From the NCBI GenBank assembly GCA_021531755.1, contig JADYUK010000004.1, forward strand, positions 1-64,000: a stretch of DNA of 64,000 bases. Direction: 5' to 3'. The notes beneath the pieces were generated by a model. That model was given only the letters and a program-made list of their open reading frames with translations, ran no database searches and was not told the origin of the DNA. The DNA is from Hoylesella loescheii (GTDB lineage Bacteria > Bacteroidota > Bacteroidia > Bacteroidales > Bacteroidaceae). How positions within the stretch are numbered: position 1 is the stretch's first letter; every line of letters begins with the position of its first letter. Below are positions 56,216 through 63,956 of this stretch, piece after piece. Made by a program: the position numbers and the translations under genes.

Positions 56216-57349
56216 ATGAAACATTTCCTATTATCATTGGTTTTGTCTCTTGTGTGTGAATTTGGTCATGCACAGGGATTTATTGATCATATAGTTCAAC
56301 GAGGGGAAACTTTGGAATTATTGGCATCAAAGTTTGGTGTTTCAGTACAAGACATTAGAGACCAAAATGAAGATTTTGATCTGGATATACTATACGTTGG
56401 TCTTCCACTTCAGATACCAATTCCTGAAGTTGGAGATTCTCCAGAAGAAATAGAAAGGCTCATAGCATCAAGATCTGTGACAAGTAGTATTCTTAATGAA
56501 GCAAATCTCTTATACAATAATGGTAGTTATCGAAAAGCAGCCAAACTCTACACAGCAGCCATAAAAGAAAAAGCAACATCAGATGTATATTATCTCAGGG
56601 GACGATGCTATCTATATCAAGGCAAATACAAATCTGCCATCAAGGATTTAGAAATTGCAAATAATGGCAGCGATTTGTCATATTCTTTAAGATCATCTTG
56701 TGAATCACTCCTGGCAGATGCTCATGATAAAAGAGATGCTCAATTAGAAGCACGAGGAGAGTTATGGGGGAGTATATTCGCTGTAGCTGCTGTAACGGCT
56801 GCTACTGTCGCAACAGCTTCTGCAACTGATACTAGATCCACGTCAACATCATATACTTCTACGTCACAAGGTTATAACCTTCCGCCAGAACTACAACCGG
56901 AAATTGCTGCCAGAAATGCTGTTGCCCAGATAAACTATCAGATGAAGGTAGAAGAAGAGAACTTCAAAGCAGACTACCGTGCTACCTTTAAACGTAATAT
57001 GGGACGTGAGCCAAGTGATATGGAAGTCACGGAGGCGTATACAAATTATTTGAAAGCAAAAAATGATGCATATGCCGCAACAAATTCAACGGCAACCTCT
57101 TCTACCTCCTCTTCAACATCTTCGAGTGCTTCATCCACAAGCACTAATACAAGAAATAGTAACAGTACCACTTCTAAGGATTGTCCTTCGCTCAAAATTA
57201 ACAATGGTAAATGGTACTGCATCAATACTGGAAAATGTGGAATGTGTGGTGGAGATGGACTAATGGATGGTAGTTTTGGACAAGGACCAAACTCACTTAA
57301 ATGTACATTATGTGGTGGAAGCGGAAAATGTAAGTATTGCTCTCATTAA
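56216..57349 (+). CDS. LysM-TPR protein with C-terminal zinc-finger-like domain
   Basis: A 377-residue exported protein. The signal peptide (1-20, GHAQ) is followed by a LysM domain (about 25-68: HIVQRGETLELLASKFG) and two TPR-like helix pairs (about 95-155: LYNNGSYRKAAKLYTAAIK, YLYQGKYKSAIKDLEIA). A hydrophobic Ala/Thr/Val stretch (about 182-200), a helical segment and a long Ser/Thr low-complexity region (about 285-320) come next. The last 40 residues hold CGMCGGDG and CTLCGGSGKCKYC, the CxxCxGxG pattern of DnaJ zinc fingers. This domain could bind metal or reduced cysteines. It ends the cargo operon. Confidence 0.8.
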   Translation: MKHFLLSLVLSLVCEFGHAQGFIDHIVQRGETLELLASKFGVSVQDIRDQNEDFDLDILYVGLPLQIPIPEVGDSPEEIERLIASRSVTSSILNEANLLYNNGSYRKAAKLYTAAIKEKATSDVYYLRGRCYLYQGKYKSAIKDLEIANNGSDLSYSLRSSCESLLADAHDKRDAQLEARGELWGSIFAVAAVTAATVATASATDTRSTSTSYTSTSQGYNLPPELQPEIAARNAVAQINYQMKVEEENFKADYRATFKRNMGREPSDMEVTEAYTNYLKAKNDAYAATNSTATSSTSSSTSSSASSTSTNTRNSNSTTSKDCPSLKINNGKWYCINTGKCGMCGGDGLMDGSFGQGPNSLKCTLCGGSGKCKYCSH

Positions 57350-57416
57350 TTCATTAGTAGATAGAGGAATTGCATGATAGTCGATATTTGTAACTCCACT
57401 TAATAAAACGATAAAA

Positions 57417-57455
57417 GGCGCATCACCCACAAACTGGATGGTGCGCCAATTTTAA
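57417..57455. terminator. Bidirectional terminator closing the cargo operon
   Basis: GGCGCATCA (57417-57425) pairs with TGGTGCGCC (57439-57447), then AATTTTAAT. On the minus strand the stem is followed by TTTTATCG. It separates the convergent cargo operon and mobilization operon. Confidence 0.8.
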
Positions 57456-57476
57456 TAGAGATTAGTGGCAAGCATA

Positions 57477-58478
57477 TCACTTGCGACGCTTCTGGTTCTG
57501 CTGCTTCTGCTTCTTTTCCATCATAATGTCATACTTCTTGCGAATCGTCTCTTGCAGTGCGTCAATATCGTTCTTGCGGTATTTGACATCGCTGTAGATA
57601 AAATCCACATAGTCAAACTTGTTGATGGTAGCCGTATCGCCTTCGACCAGTGACCAGTTTCTGACAGTGACATACTTGGCACGGTCACGATGCAGATCCT
57701 TGTTGTCGTATGACAGAAGTACAATGATGCAGAACTCCAACACCATCACAAAGAATGCGGTGAGGAAGCAGAATCTGCGAAAGTACTTCGACTGCCAGAG
57801 AAAAGCAAAACCATACATAGGCCAGTGCCAGAACAAGTAAGCCAGACATGCCCATGAAGGGAATGGAGGTCGCTTAGGGGCCTTGACTCCTTGCACGTCC
57901 TCAATCCTGCCGACAACTGTCTCCAGACGTTTGACGGTTTCGTTCTGGGTATCGGAAATCTCCTTGGATTTTGTCTGCTGCTTGTCGATAGCACTTTCAT
58001 GCTTCTTGTAGAGATTGTAACCAGTCAGAATGTCATTCATAAAACCAGTACACTTTACAAGAGCATTCTCAGGAGTGATGACATCGATACCAGATTCTTC
58101 CTGCTTACGTCTGCTCTCTTCGCGTTCCTTACGCTTCGCTTGTTCTCGGTTATCAGAACAAGCGTTGAACAGCGTCTCAAAGAGAAAGCAGTAGTCTTCC
58201 ACGGTTATGTCGTTGAGCAACCTGTCAGAGAACTTAACCTCGACAGGTGCACTTTCTGGCATTTCTGGGGATTCAGAACCTGACTGACAGACAGGAACAA
58301 TGACATCAGCATCATCAACCTGCTCAGAAGGTTCGGCAGGATGTGCAGACACAGTCTGGGAAGAGACAACTGTGGATGAAATATCAGCCATTTTGTCTTT
58401 CACTTCCTGAACCTTCTCCTTGGTTATCATCCTTGCAGGTTTGAGTTTCGGTTTAGAGTTTGTATTCGTAAATCCCAT
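57477..58478 (-). CDS. Hypothetical membrane protein of the mobilization operon
   Basis: A 333-residue protein, last gene of the minus-strand mob operon, 12 bases after the relaxase. The N-terminal 90 residues are Ser/Pro/Glu-rich and disordered. A charged helical middle part (about 120-200, KRKEREESRRKQEESG) precedes two hydrophobic segments at about 213-230 and 238-258. A basic tail follows (KKQKQQNQKRRK). I do not recognise the family; similar proteins accompany relaxases in Bacteroidales elements. It may connect the relaxosome to the membrane. Confidence 0.6.
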   Translation of the reverse strand: MGFTNTNSKPKLKPARMITKEKVQEVKDKMADISSTVVSSQTVSAHPAEPSEQVDDADVIVPVCQSGSESPEMPESAPVEVKFSDRLLNDITVEDYCFLFETLFNACSDNREQAKRKEREESRRKQEESGIDVITPENALVKCTGFMNDILTGYNLYKKHESAIDKQQTKSKEISDTQNETVKRLETVVGRIEDVQGVKAPKRPPFPSWACLAYLFWHWPMYGFAFLWQSKYFRRFCFLTAFFVMVLEFCIIVLLSYDNKDLHRDRAKYVTVRNWSLVEGDTATINKFDYVDFIYSDVKYRKNDIDALQETIRKKYDIMMEKKQKQQNQKRRK

Positions 58479-58490
58479 AATCTAAATGTA

Positions 58491-59567
58491 TTAACGGTGG
58501 AACTTAGGTCTCTTTTTCTTCTCGTCATCATCGTCATCGCCCCAGCCACTGGAACTGCCACCACCGCCACCTCCTGAGGTCGGAACCACAGCAGGACCAA
58601 CCGCAAGTTCGACAGCTGCAGCAGCCACGTTGGAAGCAAGCTCGGCAGCCGCATCGGTATCGAAAAAGGCAGAGTCGTTATTATCATCATAGATACTCAC
58701 GCTACCATCCTCGACATACTCGTCTTCCTTGCCAAAGGAAACTTTCGGCAGACGGACATCGGAATCCATATCGTCAAACTTGACCTCATGAATCATCGGT
58801 TCATCTGGCAACCACTGGTCTTTAGGCAACAGAGCGTTGATGTTGAACAACTGCTGGTTCAACATGTAGAAAGTCAAACTGCGTCGGTCAACCTGATAAC
58901 CACTCATTGAGACATTGCCTTTGGTGAAGACAACTCCCATGCCTTTACCACTTTCACGAGGTGCGACCTTGACCTGAATGCCTTGTTCCTTCATACGATC
59001 AATGAAATCCTGCCATGTGCGACTGCCAGGCAAAGCTTTCTGTGCTGCATCAAAGATGGCATACTTGACAACTGCCTTGCCTTTGAGTCGGTCACGGTTG
59101 ACCTTCATCTTGCCATCGCTCCAGTGAAGCCCGTAGTGTCGGGTCATCGCCTGACAAATGGCGATTGCCCTTTCTACATCACATCCGTCAGATATGGTCT
59201 TGCCGAAATCGTTGACTCGGTTATAGACAACATGCACATGGTCATGGTCGTGGTCATGGTGTCGGAAGATGACAAACTGGGTATCAGTGATGCCCATCTT
59301 CTTCATATACTCCATTGCCAGTTTACGCATGAATCCGTCAGTGCAACGATGTGCGTCTTCAGGAGGAAATGAAAGCGCAAAGTGTCCGACACAATTCTCA
59401 ACCCTTGGGTTCATCATCGCCTGAATCTTGAAAGACTTTGCAATGGTATAGTTGCTTCGAAGATCAACTCCGCGAGAAGCGAGAATTGTTGTGCCTTTGT
59501 CCTTGATGTCGTTTGCATAATTGACGATTCCCCCGAAGGTAGAACCGTTACTTATCTTGGGCATCAT
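58491..59567 (-). CDS. MobB-type relaxase/mobilization nuclease
   Basis: A 358-residue relaxase that nicks at oriT and pilots the strand. The motif HFALSF (62-67) and the metal-binding triple-histidine region HHDHDHDHVHVVYNRV (103-118) match the relaxase/mobilization nuclease domain (MobP family). The remaining parts are a variable, acidic and Gly/Ser-rich C-terminus (DDDDDEKKKRPKFHR). Length is normal for Bacteroidales mobilizable elements. Its start overlaps the preceding mob gene by 4 bases. Confidence 0.92.
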   Translation of the reverse strand: MMPKISNGSTFGGIVNYANDIKDKGTTILASRGVDLRSNYTIAKSFKIQAMMNPRVENCVGHFALSFPPEDAHRCTDGFMRKLAMEYMKKMGITDTQFVIFRHHDHDHDHVHVVYNRVNDFGKTISDGCDVERAIAICQAMTRHYGLHWSDGKMKVNRDRLKGKAVVKYAIFDAAQKALPGSRTWQDFIDRMKEQGIQVKVAPRESGKGMGVVFTKGNVSMSGYQVDRRSLTFYMLNQQLFNINALLPKDQWLPDEPMIHEVKFDDMDSDVRLPKVSFGKEDEYVEDGSVSIYDDNNDSAFFDTDAAAELASNVAAAAVELAVGPAVVPTSGGGGGGSSSGWGDDDDDEKKKRPKFHR

Positions 59568-59950
59568 ATCCAGCTGTAGATTATATCGAGTACACCATGA
59601 AGTCTTGACCGCAAATCGAGCAGTTCCTTTGCCACACTGCTGAAGCCAGCCTTGTTGGCTTGGTATGCCAACTGGTTGAGATTTCCAGCCATGTTAGCAG
59701 CTGCCCTGAAGTCCTTGGCGAAGTCAGGATCTATAGGAGCCTTGACATAGCCGTTCATTGTCATCTGGTTCATGTACTCGGAGTCAGACATCCTGTTTTC
59801 ATCAGCAGCGAGTTCGACGCATTTAGCCTCTTCAATAGTGAAGTAAGCCTTCTTGCATACGGTTCGCTTCTGTTCCTCTGCTAAGGGTGGACGACCTCCC
59901 TTATGTTTACGAGAAGAGTCTGGGGTTTGGTGTTCTTGGGTATTATTCAT
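59564..59950 (-). CDS. Relaxosome accessory protein (MobC-like)
   Basis: Start at 59950 gives MNNTQEHQTPDSSRKHKGGR; the frame is open further upstream but crosses the putative oriT. The 128-residue protein has a basic N-terminus, then a ribbon-helix-helix-like segment (RTVCKKAYFTIEEAKCVELAADENRMSDSEYMNQM) and the tail NLNQLAYQANKAGF with KELLDLRSRL. This is the standard MobC/MobA accessory architecture that binds oriT and recruits the relaxase. It overlaps the relaxase gene by 4 bases. Confidence 0.85.
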   Translation of the reverse strand: MNNTQEHQTPDSSRKHKGGRPPLAEEQKRTVCKKAYFTIEEAKCVELAADENRMSDSEYMNQMTMNGYVKAPIDPDFAKDFRAAANMAGNLNQLAYQANKAGFSSVAKELLDLRSRLHGVLDIIYSWI

Positions 59951-59999
59951 AATAGCCTCCTTCACATTTATGTGCCAGCATCTTGATGCTCCCGACCGA

Positions 60000-60080
60000 A
60001 GGGATGGTTGTTTTCTGGGCATAGAAAACATACACTTGCTCCCCAACCCCGTAAAACCCCTTACCGCAAAGCGGTCGTTA
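60000..60080. other. Candidate origin of transfer (oriT)
   Basis: Just upstream of the mob operon lie two hairpins: GTTTTCT/AGAAAAC (60010-60029) and ACCGC/GCGGT (60063-60075), with the C-rich stretch CCCCAACCCCGTAAAACCCC between them. Mobilizable elements of Bacteroidales usually carry oriT immediately before the mob genes. The exact nick site cannot be read. Confidence 0.5.
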
Positions 60081-60633
60081 CGTCTGACGGACATCGTTTC
60101 AGCTTTGCTGGATCGTGTCAGAAGCAAGACTTAACGAAGGTAGAATCAAGGTTATAGCCATAGGCATCGAAGATGTTTGCAATGAATAGACAGGCTGCAG
60201 GACAGGTGGTTAGCCATCGGCAGAGCCATGGTCTTACGACCTCGACAAAGCCTCCAGAAACGGATTTTGCGCATGATAGCGGACTGTGGTCATAGACACT
60301 TCGCTGACCTCTGTCTGCTGCGTAATGTCCGAGTAGAAGGATGGTCTCGAATCAATGCCAGGGCGACTCTTACTACATATAATATAGTATGTGTCGCTTG
60401 GGCATCCCTTCACCCTTGGGTGTGTCTATGCCGGAAAGCCTGGTTCACTGCTTGTGCCTTGAATAAGGATCAAGAGGCGAAACTGGTCATAAATCCAGCA
60501 TTGACAAAAGGGAAAAGGGTAAGGCATGGTGTGTCTGCCAGAGGACATCACCATTCTGTTGTTCCTGCAAGGCTCTGAGGATAGGCTATGACAGCGTACA
60601 ACTGCTGACCATGCCCATCATCAGAGATACCTG
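60081..60633. other. Gap without a convincing gene in the mobilization region
   Basis: About 550 bases between the oriT candidate and the HTH gene. A 116-codon plus-strand frame (60228-60578) has no protein-like pattern and is rejected. The region may carry further oriT sequence or decayed DNA. Confidence 0.5.
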
Positions 60634-61005
60634 TCAGCCCTGCACCTCCTTTCCGAACGTATCTGCCAACTTGTTCTCCTGAGCAGCAAGATTCGGCAGA
60701 CGCTTCTTCTTGTCCTTCATGAGTGCATGGAGTTCCGATAAGGCATACGTCTTACGCTTTCCCCACCGTGAAGGAATTAGATAGCCATTCTTCTCCCAAG
60801 TCCACAAGGCGGTCTTGCATACATGGAATTTAACAATGACCTCGTCAGTCGTTAAATAGGTCTCATCCTTAGGTGCCATTGCCAATTCGGCATCTCGCAT
60901 AGCGATAGTCTTCTCGATAATGGTCTCTGCGAACTGGACAAGATCCTCGCCAGTGACCGTGAAATTCATGCGACCACCAGCCTGAATCATTGAGTATAAA
61001 TCCAT
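60634..61005 (-). CDS. Helix-turn-helix protein of the mobile element
   Basis: A 123-residue protein. The segment YLTTDEVIVKFHVCKTALWTWEKNGYLIPSRWGKRK (about 50-85) is a MerR/excisionase-like winged helix. The N-terminal part is acidic helix, and the tail is Lys-rich. Such proteins in Bacteroidales elements often act as excisionase or replication-control factors. Its start overlaps the previous gene's stop by one base (TAATG), so it is translationally coupled to it. Confidence 0.75.
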   Translation of the reverse strand: MDLYSMIQAGGRMNFTVTGEDLVQFAETIIEKTIAMRDAELAMAPKDETYLTTDEVIVKFHVCKTALWTWEKNGYLIPSRWGKRKTYALSELHALMKDKKKRLPNLAAQENKLADTFGKEVQG

Positions 61006-61748
61006 TATTCATCCTTCTTTTGGTTAGTATTAACCGGCACTTGCTGAGTGCCGGAGTTATCAACACCAGAGAAGAGGTCTTCCTGCATGTGACCGCCACG
61101 TCTGGCAGTACTAGCATTGCCTTCTTCTCGCTTCTCACCATCATTCTGACTGCCAGCCTTTGCTTCCTTGGTTGCTGCAACCTCGGTTGCAGTAGCCACA
61201 TTCTGAGTGACAGATGAGCCTTCCTTCTTCTGACCCTTATCTTCGCTTGCTCCATCAGGCGAAGGTGTTGGGTCGGCAGATTCCTTGTCATCAGCCTTTG
61301 GAGCATAGGCTGAGATACGGTCTGCCAGATAAGGGAATGAAAGAACCATGAACTTCTTGTGCATGTCGATCGTGAGAACATCACGTTCGGCAAGTCTATT
61401 GAGGAAGTCACGAACCTTATCCCTGTGCCAGTCCCACACTCGTGCGAGTTCGGAAACCGACGTTACCAGTTGCCCAGGGGTAACGACCAGTGGAGTACCC
61501 TCCTTGGTCATTGCACCTGTAGGCTGCTGGCAGGTCTTGTTGAGAAGGTCGCGGAAAGCATCGACTCTCAACACCTCTTTCTTGTGAACTGGACAGAGGT
61601 AGTCCAGTAGGTCAAGACTCACTACATGAGTGAGGAAGACCTCATGAGTAAAATGCTTCTGTGACATAGTAAGTATATCAGTGATAAAAGCGGTTGATTC
61701 TCTCGATACCTGATGACCAATCCGTTGGTCAGGAGGTGGGGTGTTCAT
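61005..61748 (-). CDS. Winged-helix-like protein with long polar tail, mobile element
   Basis: Start at 61748 (MNTPPPDQ) gives 247 residues; a longer frame from 61808 adds an unlikely leader. The first half contains a helix-turn-helix pattern (LVTSVSELARVWDWHRDKVRDFLNRLAERDVL, about 92-125). The second half, from about residue 150, is Ser/Thr/Ala/Glu-rich and probably disordered. I do not recognise the family; it may be a replication or copy-control protein. It is followed by the HTH gene. Confidence 0.65.
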   Translation of the reverse strand: MNTPPPDQRIGHQVSRESTAFITDILTMSQKHFTHEVFLTHVVSLDLLDYLCPVHKKEVLRVDAFRDLLNKTCQQPTGAMTKEGTPLVVTPGQLVTSVSELARVWDWHRDKVRDFLNRLAERDVLTIDMHKKFMVLSFPYLADRISAYAPKADDKESADPTPSPDGASEDKGQKKEGSSVTQNVATATEVAATKEAKAGSQNDGEKREEGNASTARRGGHMQEDLFSGVDNSGTQQVPVNTNQKKDE

Positions 61749-61876
61749 TGAATATGCTTCTTCTTTGATTTGCAGTATCAAAAGGTTTGACATGTATCCT
61801 GTCGGCAAATGCGGTATAGTGACATCTGGCAGACAGAACGTTAGTACATCAGAGCAAGTGCGGCAGAGCAGGTGTG

Positions 61877-62190
61877 TCAGTTGATCATGTCAACGAGTTC
61901 ACGCTTCATGTCATCATCGATGGTGCGGTATCTGGCGAAAGCCTTGGAGCCTTGTGCCGTTGTCTTTAGTTCAAAAAGGCAGTCTATAACTCTATTGCTT
62001 ACTTCCGTTGTCAGAATTGGTTAATGCCTCTTCTGTAAACCTTTTCTTCTTTGTCCTCCTTGTTTACATTGCATACTTTTCCAATGGATGACTGAGCCCA
62101 ACTTGTCCGGTCCACCTTGTCCACAATGGCAACATTGTCAACAGCGTGTACAGAATCCACATTGTCCTCTTCACCGAATCCCTCTGTCAA
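61877..62190 (-). pseudogene. Small frame-broken gene after the DnaC-like gene
   Basis: A TTG-started frame (62190-62011, 59 codons, LTEGFGEEDNVDSVHAVDN) begins 35 bases after the ATPase stop. It ends in TGA. A second frame, shifted by one base, is open from about 62026 to 61877 and reads like the end of a protein (FELKTTAQGSKAFARYRTID to ELVDMIN). Joining them needs a -1 shift near 62014, and no slippery heptamer is seen. I read it as one gene with a frameshift, or two very small ones. Confidence 0.45.
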
Positions 62191-62224
62191 ACCAGATAGT
62201 ATATGGGGGTCGCCTGGTTAATGA

Positions 62225-62899
62225 CTAAATGGTTCTATAGGAGTCATTACTGTAGATTATTTTCTCAACCATCTCATTGAGACGGTCTGCTATACGGTCT
62301 TTGTAATGCTCACGGATTTTTTGAGGAGTAAGATTCGTGGTTATAAAGGTAAACAGCTGCTCGTCGTAACGCTTGGTCAGCAAATCAATCACGGGCGTGT
62401 AGACGTTACCATAAGCCAAAACCTCCATAGGTTCTGTACCCAAATCGTCTATGCCAAGCATATCTGTTTTCGCCAGTTCCAGAAACTTTTGATAATCGTC
62501 CTTGCACAACTGGGCAATATATTTGGCATCCACAATTCGTATTCCGTACCTGCTATGGTCATCAGGATTTGGTATCTCCAAATGATTCAATAGTTGTTGA
62601 AAAGCTTTGAGCATAGTACTCTTACCGTTGCCACACTCCCCACAAAGGAGTACCCCGAACTTAGAATCATTGGACGTTAGCCAGTGCGCCATCTGATTCA
62701 ACTGAGACTTTACTTCTTCGTTGTAGATAAATTCACGATGACGATACTCAACCTCGGCCATACACGCCGCCAACAGATAGTAGTAGGCCATTTCTTCTGT
62801 CATGTCGAGCCTAAAACGAGCCTTCGTAGTCCGAAGACTTAGCAGGTGTTGCTTCAACCGCTCTACGCTTGTCATGATGTCCTTGCTTGTTATTTGCAT
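62225..62899 (-). CDS. DnaC-like ATP-binding protein of the mobile element
   Basis: A 224-residue AAA+ protein. The Walker A loop GECGNGKST (87-95) and Walker B LGIDDLGTEP (about 141-150) are clear, and FTFITTNLTPQKI contains the sensor 1 asparagine. RIADRLNEMV is the likely arginine-finger segment. It resembles DnaC/IstB helicase loaders. The start could be the second Met (MTSVERLK, 62875). Its N-terminus overlaps the preceding gene's end by 65 to 89 bases, consistent with coupled translation. Confidence 0.88.
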   Translation of the reverse strand: MQITSKDIMTSVERLKQHLLSLRTTKARFRLDMTEEMAYYYLLAACMAEVEYRHREFIYNEEVKSQLNQMAHWLTSNDSKFGVLLCGECGNGKSTMLKAFQQLLNHLEIPNPDDHSRYGIRIVDAKYIAQLCKDDYQKFLELAKTDMLGIDDLGTEPMEVLAYGNVYTPVIDLLTKRYDEQLFTFITTNLTPQKIREHYKDRIADRLNEMVEKIIYSNDSYRTI

Positions 62900-63566
62900 T
62901 GCTGAATTTGTTGTTTAACGGCTGTTTGACCAGCCAATTTACGAAATGATTCTTGCAGTCATTCTTTTCTCTTTCTAATTGCCCGGTTGCTCTCAGGTAC
63001 TGAAAGAACATACTGACTTTTTCCTTCACCATCTCTATACTTGCGTCCGTCATGCCCTTTGATAGAAGAAGTCTGAATACCGATTCGAGCCAATCTTGAT
63101 CAGCAAGAAACATTCTTTCCAAATCATCCAATCCCAAAACTTTTTTCACACGTGCGTTCGTTATTGAATTATCTTTGTCTTTTTCTTTGTCTTTTAAAGG
63201 TGACAACGACTCCGACAACAGACCCGAAAATTGAGACGGCAACTTATCCGACAACTCGCCCGACATCTGACCAGACAACTGTTCATTAGATTCCGTTAGA
63301 GTGTAAAGTGGATTGTCGTTAATGCCAGAACCAGGAGTAAAAGTTATGAGCCCCTTTCGTCTCAACCCCTCACGTGCCTTCATCACATTTTGTTTGCTTG
63401 TATTGAGATAGACACTGACTATCGCGGTGGGACAACGTATTGGCATTCGCCACATCTGCGTGTTGGCTCTGTTAAGCAAGTAGAAGTATAACGCAGCTTC
63501 GCTGGTGGTAGAACCAGAATCTTCTGCCATGCGCCAGAACCTTGCTACCAAATTAAACATGTTCAT
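62811..63566 (-). CDS. Replication-initiator-like protein of the mobile element
   Basis: Start at 63566 (MNMFNLVARFWRMAED) just after the HTH gene's stop gives 251 residues; a frame starting at 63761 would run over that gene. The N-terminal region (AALYFYLLNRANTQMWRM and TSKQNVMKAREGLRRKGLI) is a DnaD/primosome-type winged helix of the DUF4373 kind. A charged Ser/Gln/Lys linker (about 100-140) and a helical C-terminus follow. Its C-terminus overlaps the DnaC-like gene, a common pairing in Bacteroidales elements. Confidence 0.78.
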   Translation of the reverse strand: MNMFNLVARFWRMAEDSGSTTSEAALYFYLLNRANTQMWRMPIRCPTAIVSVYLNTSKQNVMKAREGLRRKGLITFTPGSGINDNPLYTLTESNEQLSGQMSGELSDKLPSQFSGLLSESLSPLKDKEKDKDNSITNARVKKVLGLDDLERMFLADQDWLESVFRLLLSKGMTDASIEMVKEKVSMFFQYLRATGQLEREKNDCKNHFVNWLVKQPLNNKFSNANNKQGHHDKRRAVEATPAKSSDYEGSF

Positions 63567-63579
63567 AAACTCCTCTTTG

Positions 63580-63867
63580 TTATTTTTTAGCGTTAACATT
63601 CTTGGACTTGATAAGTTCATCAACAGCCTTCTTTGAATACAAGCTACGTCGTCCAAGTTTATAAGCCGTGATATCACCATCTTTCTCCATACGCCAGAGT
63701 TTGGTGGTGGAAACATGTAGATGGTCACATACCTGGTCACGTGTGTAATACTCTTCTTCAAGCGATGCCTGTTCTACGGGCTTTTGTCCGTTTAATATCT
63801 CTTGTACAATTTCTGTTATGAAGGCTTTAAGCTCGCCATCCTGTAACATTATAAAATTTCCTGTCAT
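63580..63867 (-). CDS. MerR-type excisionase-like HTH protein
   Basis: A 95-residue protein. The segment YYTRDQVCDHLHVSTTKLWRMEKDGDITAYKLGRRSLYSKKAVDELI (about 41-87) is the standard DNA-binding domain of excisionase-family proteins. The first residues are hydrophobic. An ATG at 63849 (MLQDGELKAF) is also a plausible start. It precedes the replication-initiator-like gene by 13 bases and heads this minus-strand operon. Confidence 0.85.
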   Translation of the reverse strand: MTGNFIMLQDGELKAFITEIVQEILNGQKPVEQASLEEEYYTRDQVCDHLHVSTTKLWRMEKDGDITAYKLGRRSLYSKKAVDELIKSKNVNAKK

Positions 63868-63893
63868 ATAGTTCTATGTTTTGATTTCTGCTG

Positions 63894-63901
63894 CAAAATT
63901 A
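63894..63901 (-). promoter_or_regulatory. -7 promoter element of the excisionase-like operon
   Basis: The minus strand reads TAATTTTG 27 bases before the start codon at 63867. The -33 match is weak. Confidence 0.5.
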
Positions 63902-63914
63902 GTGAGATTGCAAA

Positions 63915-63956
63915 ACATAAAACCTCGGCAAAAAATACTACGATTTCTGCCGAGGT
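63915..63956 (-). terminator. Terminator of a minus-strand gene beyond the right edge
   Basis: ACCTCGGCA (63922-63930) pairs with TGCCGAGGT (63948-63956). Read on the minus strand the stem is followed by TTTTATGTTTTG. A gene or transcript on the minus strand must therefore end here, coming from outside the window. Confidence 0.7.

Noticed and set aside
60228..60578. 116-codon plus-strand frame in the mob gap
   Set aside because: No start context, no domain and composition unlike the coding regions around it.
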